Shown: positions 46,901 to 55,988 of the stretch, one piece after another
How positions within the stretch are numbered: the stretch's first letter is position 1
How the letters are laid out: the number at the start of each line of letters is the position of its first letter
Source of the DNA: Paracoccus aminovorans
GTDB lineage: Bacteria > Pseudomonadota > Alphaproteobacteria > Rhodobacterales > Rhodobacteraceae
Direction of reading: 5' to 3'
Length of the DNA stretch: 64,000 bases
Assembly: GCF_900005615.1 (NCBI RefSeq)
Contig: NZ_LN832560.1
Location: 1 to 64,000 of the forward strand
The notes under the pieces: model-generated
Databases searched by the model: none
What the model saw: only the letters and a program-made list of their open reading frames with translations
What the model was told of the DNA's origin: nothing
Translations under genes and position numbers: made by a program

Positions 46901-49252
46901 ATGAGGAAATCGCTGGGGGCGACGCTGGCCCTGGGGCTGGCCGGGCTGCAATTCCTGGCCATCCTGCTGGTGGTCTTTTCCTCCTATCTCAGTTCGGAAC
47001 AGGCGCTGATGCGCCATGCCCGCGACCTGCTGCGCGACGTGGGCGTCAACACGATCGAGCATTCCCGCGGCTTCCTGAAGCCGGCGCAGGGCGCCGCCGA
47101 ACTGGCCGCGCAGCTGGCGCAGAACAGCGTCATCGCCAGCGACGACACGCCCATGCTGGAACGGCTGCTGTTCCAGCAGCTGAAGATCGCGCCGCAATTC
47201 GCCGGGCTCTATTTCGGGCGCGAGGACGGCAGTTTCGTCTATGTGATGCGCAGCCCCGACGGCCCGGGCGAGTTCCGCACCAAGATCATCTCGTTCCCGG
47301 ACGGAAAGCGCCGAACCGAATTCATCTGGCGCAGCGACGATTTCGCGGTGGTGGAGCGGCGCGAGGATCCCGCGGACCGCTTCGACCCCCGCAGTCGGCC
47401 CTGGTATCTAGGCGCCAAGGAGCGGCGGGCGACGGTCTGGACCGACCCCTATATCTTCTTCTCGTCCCAGCAGCCGGGCATCACCCTGTCGGCGCCGGTG
47501 CTGCGGCCGGACGGAAACCTGCGCGGGGCGGTCGGCGTCGACATCGAGATCAGCATGATCTCGGAATTCCTGGCGCGGCTGAACATCGGCCAGCACGGCC
47601 GGGCGCTGATCATCAACCGCAACGGCGACGTGATCGCCCATCCCGACGCCAGCCTGATCAAGGCCCGCAACGCCGACGGCACGCTGCGCTTCGCCGACAT
47701 CCGCGAGATCGGCGATCCCATCGCCCGCGCCGCCTTCGGCCCGCTGGAACTGGCCGGCGCCATTCCGGTGCAGACGGAAACCCCCGGCCGTTTCGACTAT
47801 CAGGGCGCCTCCTACGTTTCAACCATCATGCCGGTCATCAGCGACACGCTGCCCTGGACCATCGCCGTCTATGCCCCCGAGGGCGACTTCACCGGCGCGC
47901 TGAAGCGCAACCGCACGCTGAACATCTGGCTGGCGGCGCTGGTCGCTGGGCTGACCAGGCTGCTGGGTCTGGCGCTGGCCGATGCGATCCACCGCCCGGT
48001 GCGGGCCTTCGCCGTGCGCACGGCCCTGATCTCGCAAGGAGAGCTGGACCCGGACGCGCCGCTGCCCAAGACCTACAAGGAACTGGAACGCGCCAATGCG
48101 GCGCTGGTCCAGCAGATCGCGCTGCGTCGCAAGACCGAGCACGAATACGGCCAGACCTTCGAGATGTCCTCGCGCGGGATGGCGCAGATCGCGCCCGACA
48201 GCGGCCGCTTCATCCGCGTGAACGCCCGCATCTGCCAGATCACCGGCTACAGCGCTGCGGAACTGGCAGGGATGCGGCTGCGCGAACTGGTCCACCCCGA
48301 GGACCCGACCTTCGTCGGCGCCTTCTTCACCACCGACGGCGGCGATTTCGCCGTCAACCGCGAGATGCGCTGCGTCCGCAAGGACGGCAGCACCATCTGG
48401 ATCACCCTGAACGAGATCCTGGTCCGGGACGAGCAGGGCAAGCCGCTGCATGCCGTGCTGACCATGGACGACATCACCCACAGCAAGCGCGCCGAGGCGC
48501 AGATCGTGCAGCTGAACCGCGACATCTCGCATCTGGCGCGCGGCAACACCATGGGCCAGATGGCGGCGGGCCTGGCGCATGAGCTGAACCAGCCGCTGAC
48601 CGCCATCGCCCAGAACGCCGACACCGCGTTGCTGATCCTGGACCAGCTGGCCATCGACGAGCCGGAACTGCGCGACATCCTGACCGAGATCGAGGGCCAG
48701 TCCCTGCGCGCGGGCGAGATCATCCGCGCGCTGCGCGGCTTCATCAGCAAGGACGAGGGCGCGGCCACCGCCTTCGACCTGGCCGACCTGGTGCGCCAGA
48801 CCCTGCATCTGATCCAGGCCGAGGCCGCCGAGGCCCGGGTCGTGGTGCAGACCGAGTTGGCCGGCGACCTGCCGCCGATCCGCGGCAATCGCGTCCAGAT
48901 CGCGCAGGTGCTGGTGAACCTGCTGCGCAATGCCATCGAGGCGCTGGCGCCCGCGCCCGGCTGCGCGCCCGACCCCTCGGCCGAGCGCCGCGTCATCCTC
49001 AGCGCCCGGCGCGAGGGCGCCCAGGTCCGCATCGCCGTCGAGGACAACGGCCCCGGCGTCGCCCCCGGCATCAGCCTGTTCGCGCAGTTCGAGACCAGCA
49101 AGCCCGGCGGCATGGGCCTTGGCCTGTCCATCTGCCGCTCGATCCTGGCGGCGAATGGCGGCGCGCTGTGGCACGAGGCGGTGCCGCCGCGCGGCGCGCG
49201 TTTCGTCTTTACCCTGCCGCTCTGCCAGGCCGCGGCCGATGCCGGAGCGTGA
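46901..49252 (+). CDS. Membrane sensor histidine kinase (dCache-PAS-HisKA)
   Basis: A 783-residue sensor. Helix 1 lies at about 7-29 (ATLALGLAGLQFLAILLVVF). A large periplasmic Cache domain follows (RSRPWYLGAKERRATVWTDPYIFF, ISAPVLRPDGNLRGAVGVDIE-like), then helix 2 near 346-366 (LAALVAGLTRLLGLALA), a cytoplasmic PAS domain (MRLRELVHPEDPTFV, EILVRDEQGKPL), HisKA with GLAHELNQPLTAIAQN (His 560) and an HATPase with NLLRNAIEAL, DNGPGV and GLGLSICRSI. The kinase core is FixL/TodS-like. It pairs with the FixJ-type regulator 27 bp downstream. The signal is unknown; sugar acids or aromatic or dicarboxylic acids are plausible from the neighbours. Confidence 0.88.
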   Translation: MRKSLGATLALGLAGLQFLAILLVVFSSYLSSEQALMRHARDLLRDVGVNTIEHSRGFLKPAQGAAELAAQLAQNSVIASDDTPMLERLLFQQLKIAPQFAGLYFGREDGSFVYVMRSPDGPGEFRTKIISFPDGKRRTEFIWRSDDFAVVERREDPADRFDPRSRPWYLGAKERRATVWTDPYIFFSSQQPGITLSAPVLRPDGNLRGAVGVDIEISMISEFLARLNIGQHGRALIINRNGDVIAHPDASLIKARNADGTLRFADIREIGDPIARAAFGPLELAGAIPVQTETPGRFDYQGASYVSTIMPVISDTLPWTIAVYAPEGDFTGALKRNRTLNIWLAALVAGLTRLLGLALADAIHRPVRAFAVRTALISQGELDPDAPLPKTYKELERANAALVQQIALRRKTEHEYGQTFEMSSRGMAQIAPDSGRFIRVNARICQITGYSAAELAGMRLRELVHPEDPTFVGAFFTTDGGDFAVNREMRCVRKDGSTIWITLNEILVRDEQGKPLHAVLTMDDITHSKRAEAQIVQLNRDISHLARGNTMGQMAAGLAHELNQPLTAIAQNADTALLILDQLAIDEPELRDILTEIEGQSLRAGEIIRALRGFISKDEGAATAFDLADLVRQTLHLIQAEAAEARVVVQTELAGDLPPIRGNRVQIAQVLVNLLRNAIEALAPAPGCAPDPSAERRVILSARREGAQVRIAVEDNGPGVAPGISLFAQFETSKPGGMGLGLSICRSILAANGGALWHEAVPPRGARFVFTLPLCQAAADAGA

Positions 49253-49279
49253 CCCGATGACCCAGAATGCAGGAATGCC

Positions 49280-49891
49280 ATGCCCGACCCGATCCTGACC
49301 GTCTTCGTGATCGACGACGACGAGGACATCCGCAAATCCCTGCAGCGCGCGCTGGAAAAACGCGGCTATGCGGTGGAAAGCCACGCTTCCGCCGCCTCGT
49401 TCCTGGCGGGTTTCGACCCGCGCCGGGCGGGCTGCCTGGTGCTGGACTACGGCATGCCGGACATGAACGGGCTGGAACTGCAAAGCCACCTGAACCAGCG
49501 CGGCGCGACCATTCCCGTGATCTTCATCACCGGCCATGGCGGCGTGCCGGAATCGGTGCAGGCGATCAAGGCCGGCGCGCTCGACTTTCTGGAAAAGCCG
49601 TTCCGCCAGGGCGATCTGGTCGAGCGGATCGAAACCGCCTTCGCCATCGCCCGCGACCGCCTGGCCCGCGACGAGCAGGCTCGCCGCCAGCGCGCCCGGT
49701 TCGAGCGGCTGACCGCGCGCGAACAGGAAATCGTCGCGCGCATGATCGACCGCCCCTCCGAGATTTCCAGCAAGGAACTGGCCGCGGCCCTGGGCATCAG
49801 CCCACGCACCGTCGACCACCATCGCGCCCGCATCCTGGAAAAGATGAACGTGAAATCCGTGGCCGAACTGATCGCCCTGGCCGGCAAGTAG
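49280..49891 (+). CDS. FixJ-family response regulator
   Basis: Partner of the upstream sensor, 203 residues. The receiver domain has the acidic pocket DDDE (12-15), phospho-acceptor Asp56 in LVLDYGMPDMNG, and FITGHGG and EKPF further on. A LuxR/FixJ-type helix-turn-helix follows (LTAREQEIVARMIDRPSEIS, SSKELAAALGISPRTVDHHR). The target is unknown; the sugar-acid genes downstream are the nearest candidates. Confidence 0.92.
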   Translation: MPDPILTVFVIDDDEDIRKSLQRALEKRGYAVESHASAASFLAGFDPRRAGCLVLDYGMPDMNGLELQSHLNQRGATIPVIFITGHGGVPESVQAIKAGALDFLEKPFRQGDLVERIETAFAIARDRLARDEQARRQRARFERLTAREQEIVARMIDRPSEISSKELAAALGISPRTVDHHRARILEKMNVKSVAELIALAGK

Positions 49892-49942
49892 CGGCGACCA
49901 GCCGGCGGCAACGGCCGGGCATCGCGCATACATATCGTTTAC

Positions 49943-49957
49943 GGCATGACGAATGCC
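49943..49957. promoter_or_regulatory. Inverted repeat upstream of the sugar-acid operon
   Basis: GGCAT-GACGA-ATGCC is a 5-bp-arm dyad in a locally AT-rich stretch (49930-49990, with TTTAATGTAATTTTATCATC). It lies about 180 bp before the first gene of the operon. It is a candidate regulator site; which protein binds it is unknown. Confidence 0.35.
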
Positions 49958-50134
49958 TTTAATGTAATTTTATCATCATGTCGTCGGCTTGCTATCGTCC
50001 GGCCCAGAGCCCGCTGCAAGGCCGGGCCGGCGTGGCGGCCGCAGCCGCCAAGGGGGAATCGTTCACGACTGGGCTTGCGGGCCGCAGGGCCGGCCACGCC
50101 GACCCGGACGGGACGCAAGCAGAAGGGGCCGGGC

Positions 50135-51124
50135 ATGTTTCTGTCGCAACTCGTGTTTTCGGACGGCAGCCGCGCCGTCGCCCTGCGCACGGGCGCCGAG
50201 GCCCGGCTGGTGCCCGGCGCCACCGCGACCCGCGACCTGGCGCTGGACGCCATCGCCGCCGGCCGCAGCCTGGCCGACGAGGCCCAGGCGCGCGGCGAGG
50301 GCGCCGCGGTCGATCTGGCGCTGGCCTCGGCCGAGGGGCGGATGCTGCTGCCGCTGGACCATCCCGACCCGGCGCATCTGCACCTGACCGGCACGGGTCT
50401 GACGCATCTCGGCTCGGCCGCGACGCGCAATGCCATGCATGCCAAGCTGGACGGCGACGAGCTGACCGACAGCATGAAGATGTTCCGCATGGGGCTCGAA
50501 GGCGGCAAGCCCGGCGCCGGCCAGGTCGGCGCGCAGCCCGAATGGTTCTACAAGGGCAATGGCCATGCCGCCGTGGCGCCCGGCGCGGCATTGGACAGCC
50601 CCGGCTTTGCGCTGGACGCGGGCGAGGAGCCGGAAATCGCCGGGCTTTACGTCATCGGCCCGGACGGCACGCCCTTCCGGCTGGGCTTCGCGCTGGGGAA
50701 CGAGTTCTCCGACCACGTAACGGAACGCGGCAATTACCTGTGGCTGGCCCATTCCAAGCTGCGCCCCGCAAGCTATGGTCCCGAGTTGCGGCTGGGCGAC
50801 CTGCCCCGGCATGTCGAGGGCACCAGCCGCGTGATCCGCGACGGCGCGGCGATCTGGGAAAAGCCGTTCCTATCGGGCGAGGCGAACATGAGCCACAGCC
50901 TGGCGAACCTCGAACACCACCATTTCAAATACGGCCTGTTCCGCCGCCCCGGCGACGTGCATGTGCATTTCTTCGGCACGGCGACGCTGAGCTTCGCCGA
51001 CGGGATCGCGACCCGGCCCGGCGACGAATTCGAGATCGCTTGCGACGCCTTCGGCCTGCCGCTGCGCAACCCCCTGACCCAACAGCCCCAGGACGCGGCC
51101 CCGGTCGCCGTCGCCATCCTCTAG
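50135..51124 (+). CDS. AraD1-type protein of the fumarylacetoacetase superfamily
   Basis: A 329-residue protein whose C-terminal half has the FAH fold: YVIGPDGTPFRLGFALGNEFSDHVTE, YLWLAHSKLRPASYGPEL, and acidic metal ligands. I recall it as AraD1, a sugar-acid dehydratase candidate. Next to a sugar-acid dehydratase it probably handles 2-keto-3-deoxy-pentonate, converting 2-keto-3-deoxy-L-arabonate to 2-oxoglutarate semialdehyde; a DHDPS-type AraD, the usual enzyme, is not seen here. AGAAGGGG precedes the ATG at 50135. It is the first gene of a four-gene operon. Confidence 0.78.
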   Translation: MFLSQLVFSDGSRAVALRTGAEARLVPGATATRDLALDAIAAGRSLADEAQARGEGAAVDLALASAEGRMLLPLDHPDPAHLHLTGTGLTHLGSAATRNAMHAKLDGDELTDSMKMFRMGLEGGKPGAGQVGAQPEWFYKGNGHAAVAPGAALDSPGFALDAGEEPEIAGLYVIGPDGTPFRLGFALGNEFSDHVTERGNYLWLAHSKLRPASYGPELRLGDLPRHVEGTSRVIRDGAAIWEKPFLSGEANMSHSLANLEHHHFKYGLFRRPGDVHVHFFGTATLSFADGIATRPGDEFEIACDAFGLPLRNPLTQQPQDAAPVAVAIL

Positions 51125-51133
51125 AGGTCGCCC

Positions 51134-52876
51134 ATGTCCTTCACGCCCGCCCCGTGGCCCCGCCAGCTTCGCTCGCAGCACTGGTATGGCGGCAATTCCC
51201 GCGACACGATCTATCATCGCGGCTGGATGAAGAATCAGGGCTATCCGCACGACCTGTTCGACGGCCGCCCGGTGATCGGCATCCTGAACACCTGGTCCGA
51301 CCTGACCCCCTGCAACGGCCACCTGCGCGAACTGGCGGAAAAGGTGAAGGCCGGGGTCTGGGAGGCCGGCGGCTTTCCGGTCGAGGTGCCGGTGTTCTCG
51401 GCCAGCGAGAACACCTTCCGCCCGACCGCGATGATGTTTCGCAACCTCGCGGCGCTGGCCATCGAGGAGACCATTCGCGGCCAGCCGATGGACGGCGCGG
51501 TGCTGCTGGTCGGCTGCGACAAGACCACGCCCAGCCTGCTGATGGCGGCGGCCTCGACCGACATTCCCTCGATCGTCGTCACCGGCGGCCCGATGCTGAA
51601 CGGCTATTTCCGGGGCGAGCGCGTGGGCTCGGGCACGCATCTGTGGAAGTTCAGCGAGGCCGTGAAGGCCGGCGAGATGACGCAGGAGGAATTCCTCGAG
51701 GCAGAGGCGAGCATGTCCCGCTCATCAGGCACCTGCAACACCATGGGCACGGCCAGCACCATGGCGAGCATGGCCGAGGCGCTGGGGATGGCGCTGTCCG
51801 GGAATGCCGCGATCCCTGCGGTGGACAGTCGCCGCCGCGTCATGGCGCAGCTTTCGGGCCGGCGCATCGTGCAGATGGTCAAGGACGACCTGAAGCCCAG
51901 CGATATCCTGACCAAGCAGGCGTTCGAGAACGCGATCCGCACCAATGGCGCCATCGGCGGTTCGACCAATGCGGTGGTGCACCTGCTGGCGCTGGCCGGC
52001 CGGGTGGGGGTCGATGTGACGCTGGACGACTGGGACCGCTGCGGCCGCGACGTCAAGACCATCGTGAACCTGATGCCCTCGGGGAAATACCTGATGGAGG
52101 AGTTCTTCTATGCCGGCGGGTTGCCGGTGGTCATCAAGCGGCTGGGCGAGGCCGGGCAGCTGCACAAGGACGCGCTGACCGTCAGCGGCGCCACGATCTG
52201 GGACGAGGTCAGGGACGTGGTGAACTGGAACGAGAACGTGATCCTGCCCTCCGACCGGCCCTTGACCGACCAGGGCGGCATCGCGGTGCTGCGCGGCAAC
52301 CTGGCGCCCAATGGGGCGGTGCTGAAGCCCTCGGCCGCCAGCCCGCATCTGATGGTGCATCGCGGCCGCGCCGTCGTCTTCGAGGACATCGACGATTACA
52401 AGGTCAAGATCGAGGATGAGGCGCTGGATATCGACGAGACCTGCGTCATGGTGCTCAAGAACTGCGGCCCAAGGGGCTATCCCGGCATGGCCGAGGTCGG
52501 CAACATGGGCCTGCCGCCCAAGGTGCTGAGGAAGGGCATCACCGACATGGTGCGGATCAGCGACGCGCGCATGTCGGGGACGGCTTACGGCACGGTGGTG
52601 CTGCATACCTCGCCCGAGGCGGCGGCGGGCGGGCCGCTGGCCGTGGTGCGCGACGGCGACATGATCGAGCTGGACGTGCCGAACCGCCGGCTGCACCTGG
52701 ACATTTCGGACGCGGAACTGGCCGAGCGGCTGGCCGCGTGGAGGCCGCTGCCCGACCAGCCCGCCAGCGGCTATGCCTGGCTGCATCAGGCGCATGTCAT
52801 GGGCGCGGATACCGGCGCGGACCTGGATTTCCTGCGCGGCTGCCGCGGCAACCCGGTCGGAAAGGACAGCCACTGA
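51134..52876 (+). CDS. IlvD/Edd-family sugar-acid dehydratase (L-arabonate dehydratase type)
   Basis: A 580-residue dehydratase needing an iron-sulphur cluster and Mg. Cluster cysteines occur in TPCNGHLRELAE, LLVGCDKTTPSLLMAAAS and SGTCNTMGTASTM. The other family motifs are PAVDSRRRVMAQL, NGAIGGSTNAVVHLLALAG and GCRGNP at the end. Length and WYGGNSRDTIYHRGW-type N terminus fit pentonate dehydratases (AraC/xylonate) better than IlvD. The product would be 2-keto-3-deoxy-pentonate for the AraD1 neighbour. Confidence 0.87.
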   Translation: MSFTPAPWPRQLRSQHWYGGNSRDTIYHRGWMKNQGYPHDLFDGRPVIGILNTWSDLTPCNGHLRELAEKVKAGVWEAGGFPVEVPVFSASENTFRPTAMMFRNLAALAIEETIRGQPMDGAVLLVGCDKTTPSLLMAAASTDIPSIVVTGGPMLNGYFRGERVGSGTHLWKFSEAVKAGEMTQEEFLEAEASMSRSSGTCNTMGTASTMASMAEALGMALSGNAAIPAVDSRRRVMAQLSGRRIVQMVKDDLKPSDILTKQAFENAIRTNGAIGGSTNAVVHLLALAGRVGVDVTLDDWDRCGRDVKTIVNLMPSGKYLMEEFFYAGGLPVVIKRLGEAGQLHKDALTVSGATIWDEVRDVVNWNENVILPSDRPLTDQGGIAVLRGNLAPNGAVLKPSAASPHLMVHRGRAVVFEDIDDYKVKIEDEALDIDETCVMVLKNCGPRGYPGMAEVGNMGLPPKVLRKGITDMVRISDARMSGTAYGTVVLHTSPEAAAGGPLAVVRDGDMIELDVPNRRLHLDISDAELAERLAAWRPLPDQPASGYAWLHQAHVMGADTGADLDFLRGCRGNPVGKDSH

Positions 52877-53787
52877 TGAAAATCGCGCTCGTCGGCATCG
52901 GCAAGATCGCGCTGGACCAGCACGTTCCGGCGCTGGCCTCCAGCCCCGACTGGGAACTGGCCGCGACGGTCAGCCGCCATGGCCGCGCCCCGGGCATCGA
53001 GGCCTTCCCGCGCATCGAGGACATGCTCGACGCCCGCCCCGACATCGGTGCGGTCAGCCTGTGCCTGCCGCCCGTGCCCCGTTTCGAGGCCGCGCAGGCG
53101 GTCCTGCGCGCCGGGCGTCATCTGATGCTGGAAAAGCCGCCCGGCGCGACCTTGGCCGAGGTGCATATCCTGCGCGACCTGGCGCAGGCGCAGGGGGTGA
53201 CGCTTTATGCCACCTGGCATTCGCGCGTGGCCCATGCCGTTGCCGCCGCCAAGGCATGGCTGGCTGATCGTGTCATCCACGAGGGCCGGATCACCTGGCG
53301 CGAGGATGTGCGCAAATGGCATCCCGGCCAGGACTGGATCTTTCAGGCCGGCGGCATGGGCGTCTTCGACCCCGGCATCAACGCGCTGTCGATCCTGACC
53401 GAGATCCTGCCGATGCCGGTGCATCTGCGCGCCGCCGAGCTGGATTTCCCGGAAAACCGCCAGGCCCCCATCGCCGCGCGGCTGGCGCTGTCGGGTAACA
53501 TCACCGCCGATTTCGACTTTCGCCAGCAGGGCCCGCAGACCTGGGACATGGAGTTCTGGACCGACGCCGGCCGCCTCGCGCTGCGCCTGGGCGGCAATGT
53601 GCTGGAGATCGACGGTGCTGATGCCGGGGGCGAGGCCAGCATCATGGGCGAATATCCGGCGCTTTACGCGCGCATGGCGGAACTGGTGCGCAGGGGCGCC
53701 TCCGAGGTGGACCTGTCGCCGATGGTGCTGGTGGCGGACGCCTTTACCCTCGGCAGCCGCAACACCGTGGACGCATTCGAATTCTGA
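52876..53787 (+). CDS. Gfo/Idh/MocA-family sugar 1-dehydrogenase (L-arabinose/D-galactose type)
   Basis: NAD(P)-dependent oxidoreductase of 303 residues. The Rossmann motif VGIGKIALDQHVPAL lies at the N terminus, the cofactor/catalytic Lys at MLEKPPGATLAE, and the substrate region at GGMGVFDPGINALSILTEIL. It likely oxidises the sugar to its lactone, the first step of the non-phosphorylative pathway. The ATG shares one base with the dehydratase stop codon (TGATG). No lactonase gene is seen nearby. Confidence 0.85.
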   Translation: MKIALVGIGKIALDQHVPALASSPDWELAATVSRHGRAPGIEAFPRIEDMLDARPDIGAVSLCLPPVPRFEAAQAVLRAGRHLMLEKPPGATLAEVHILRDLAQAQGVTLYATWHSRVAHAVAAAKAWLADRVIHEGRITWREDVRKWHPGQDWIFQAGGMGVFDPGINALSILTEILPMPVHLRAAELDFPENRQAPIAARLALSGNITADFDFRQQGPQTWDMEFWTDAGRLALRLGGNVLEIDGADAGGEASIMGEYPALYARMAELVRRGASEVDLSPMVLVADAFTLGSRNTVDAFEF

Positions 53788-53797
53788 AGGAAGACCG

Positions 53798-55305
53798 ATG
53801 GACTGGACACCGCAAGGCAAGCATCTGATCGCGGGCGAATGGGTCGGGGCGGGGCGACATTCCGCTCGGCCCCCGCGCATGGCCCGGCGCATGGTTTCGC
53901 CAGCGGCAGCGCCGATCTGGTGGACCGCGCCTGCGAGGCGGCCGAAGAGTCCTTCTGGACTTATGGCTGGACCGCGCGCGAGGACCGCGCGGCTTTCCTC
54001 GACGCCATCGCCGACGAGATCGAGGCCCGCGCCGAGGCGATCACCGCCATCGGCACGCAGGAAACCGGCCTGCCCGAGGCCCGGCTGCAAGGCGAGCGTG
54101 GCCGGACTACCGGCCAGTTGCGCATGTTCGCGGACCATATCCGCAAGGGCGATTACCTCGACCGCCGCCACGACAAGGCGCTGCCCGACCGCCAGCCGCT
54201 GCCGCGCCCGGACCTGCGGCTGATCCAGCGGCCCATCGGGCCGGTGGCGGTCTTCGGCGCCTCGAACTTTCCGCTGGCGTTTTCGACGGCGGGCGGCGAC
54301 ACCGCCTCGGCCCTGGCGGCGGGCTGCCCGGTGGTGGTCAAGGGCCACCCCGCCCATCCCGGCACCGGCGAGATCGTGGCCGAGGCCATCCATGCCGCCA
54401 TCCGCGCCACCGGAATGCCGGCCGGCAGTTTCGGCTTCATCCACGGCGACCGGCACGAGGTCGGCGCGGCGCTGGTGCAGCACCCGCTGATCCGGGCGGT
54501 CGGCTTTACCGGCAGCCTGCGCGGCGGCCGGGCGCTTTACGACCTTTGCGCCGCGCGGCCCGAGCCGATCCCCTTCTTCGGCGAACTGGGCAGCATCAAC
54601 CCCTGTTTCGTGCTTCCCCATGCGCTGGCGGCGCGCAGCGCGCAGATCGCGCGGGACTGGACCGCCAGCCTGACCATGGGCGCGGGGCAGTTCTGCACCA
54701 ATCCGGGCCTGCTGGTGCTGCGCGCCGAGGATGCCGACGCCTTCACCGCCGCCGCCGCCGAGGCGCTGGCAGGCGCCCCGGAACAGGTCATGCTGACCGA
54801 GGGCATCGCCGCCGCCTATCGCGAAGGCGCCGCCCGCATCGGCACCCATGCCGCGGCGGTGCTGCACCATGACGGCCGGGGGCGCAATGCGCGGCCCGGC
54901 ATCTACCGGACCAGCGCGCGGGACTTCCTGCAAAGCCACGCCTTGGGGGAAGAGGTCTTTGGCCCGCTCGGCCTTGTCGTCACCACCACCTCGGACGACG
55001 AGATGCTGGGCCTTGCCCGCGCGCTGGACGGCCAGCTGACCGCCACCTTGCAGATGGACGCCGGCGACGTGGGCTTGGCCCGGCGGCTGATGCCGGTCCT
55101 GGAACGCAAGGCCGGCCGGGTGCTGGCGAACGGCTGGCCCACCGGGGTCGAGGTCTGCGATGCGATGGTGCATGGCGGCCCTTACCCGGCATCGACGAAT
55201 TTCGGCGCCACCAGCGTCGGCACCCTGGCGATCCGCCGCTTCCTGCGGCCGGTCTGCTTCCAGAACCTGCCCGACGCGCTGTTGCCCGAGGATCTGCGCG
55301 GTTGA
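53798..55305 (+). pseudogene. 2-ketoglutarate-semialdehyde dehydrogenase, with a one-base frameshift near the start
   Basis: Last step of the pathway: 2-oxoglutarate semialdehyde to 2-oxoglutarate. The ATG at 53798 (GAAGGAAG upstream) opens MDWTPQGKHLIAGEWVGAG; the frame is then lost at GGGG 53851-53854 and resumes as ATFRSAPAHGPAHGF. One more G joins both into a normal protein of about 502 residues. The body has PIGPVAVFGASNFPLAFSTAGG, the catalytic Glu in FGELGSINP and the Cys in GAGQFCTNPGLL. A shorter reading frame from an ATG at 53839 would lack only about 15 N-terminal residues and might still work. Confidence 0.82.
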
Positions 55306-55397
55306 TCGCGCCGGTCGGCCGCCAGCCTGCGGGTTGCGGATCGGCGCCGCTGCTTTCATAGTCGCCCCGGTGCGAAGGCAGCGGCGAGACGGCAGCG

Positions 55398-55982
55398 ATG
55401 GACGCAGACGCGGCGGATGAAAAGACCAAGCCTCCCCGGCGGATGCTGCGCGAGCCGCCGCCGCTGGCGCTGTTCGCCGCCATCCCGCAGCTGGCCGACC
55501 TGATCAAGCTGCGCCCGCGCGAGGGCGAGGACGGGCTGGCCTTCCTGAACCGGCTGCGCGCCTCGACCACGCCCGAGGAGGCGGTCACCTTCACCGCCTT
55601 CGCCGCCCTGCCCAGCGTGGCCGCCGGCTGGGGCTATGAATGCCTGCGGCTGATGGCCGGCCACCTGCAACCGCAGGAACGTCCGACCATGGAGCGGATC
55701 GCGACCTGGCTCGCGCAGCCCAGCACCCGCCAGCGCCACGAGATCATGCGCGAGGCGCTTTGGGCGCCGACCCGCAGCCCTTCGGTGCTGCTGGCGCTGG
55801 CGGTGGGCTGGTCCACCGGCACGCCGGCGCCGAACGACCCCGAACGCTCGGCGCCGCACAAGGCGCCGGTGGCGCTGAACAGCGCGGTGCTGTCCTGCCT
55901 CGCCCGGGCGGACCTGTCGCGGCGCTCGTTCTATCTTGCCCGATTCCTGGACATGGCCGAGGCACTGTTCCGCGCCTATTGA
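55398..55982 (+). CDS. Hypothetical protein at the head of the T6SS locus (DUF6931-like)
   Basis: A 194-residue protein, rich in Ala and Leu with predicted helices, no signal peptide and no membrane segment. Characteristic stretches are ARFLDMAEALFRAY at the C terminus, WSTGTPAPNDPERSAPHKAPV, and AVLSCLARADLSRRSFYL. I recall similar proteins (DUF6931) coded beside TagH and TssA in alphaproteobacteria. It lies 6 bp before tagH and is thus part of the secretion operon. Its role is unknown; a link to the TagH phospho-threonine pathway is a guess. Confidence 0.6.
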   Translation: MDADAADEKTKPPRRMLREPPPLALFAAIPQLADLIKLRPREGEDGLAFLNRLRASTTPEEAVTFTAFAALPSVAAGWGYECLRLMAGHLQPQERPTMERIATWLAQPSTRQRHEIMREALWAPTRSPSVLLALAVGWSTGTPAPNDPERSAPHKAPVALNSAVLSCLARADLSRRSFYLARFLDMAEALFRAY

Positions 55983-55988
55983 TGAGAC

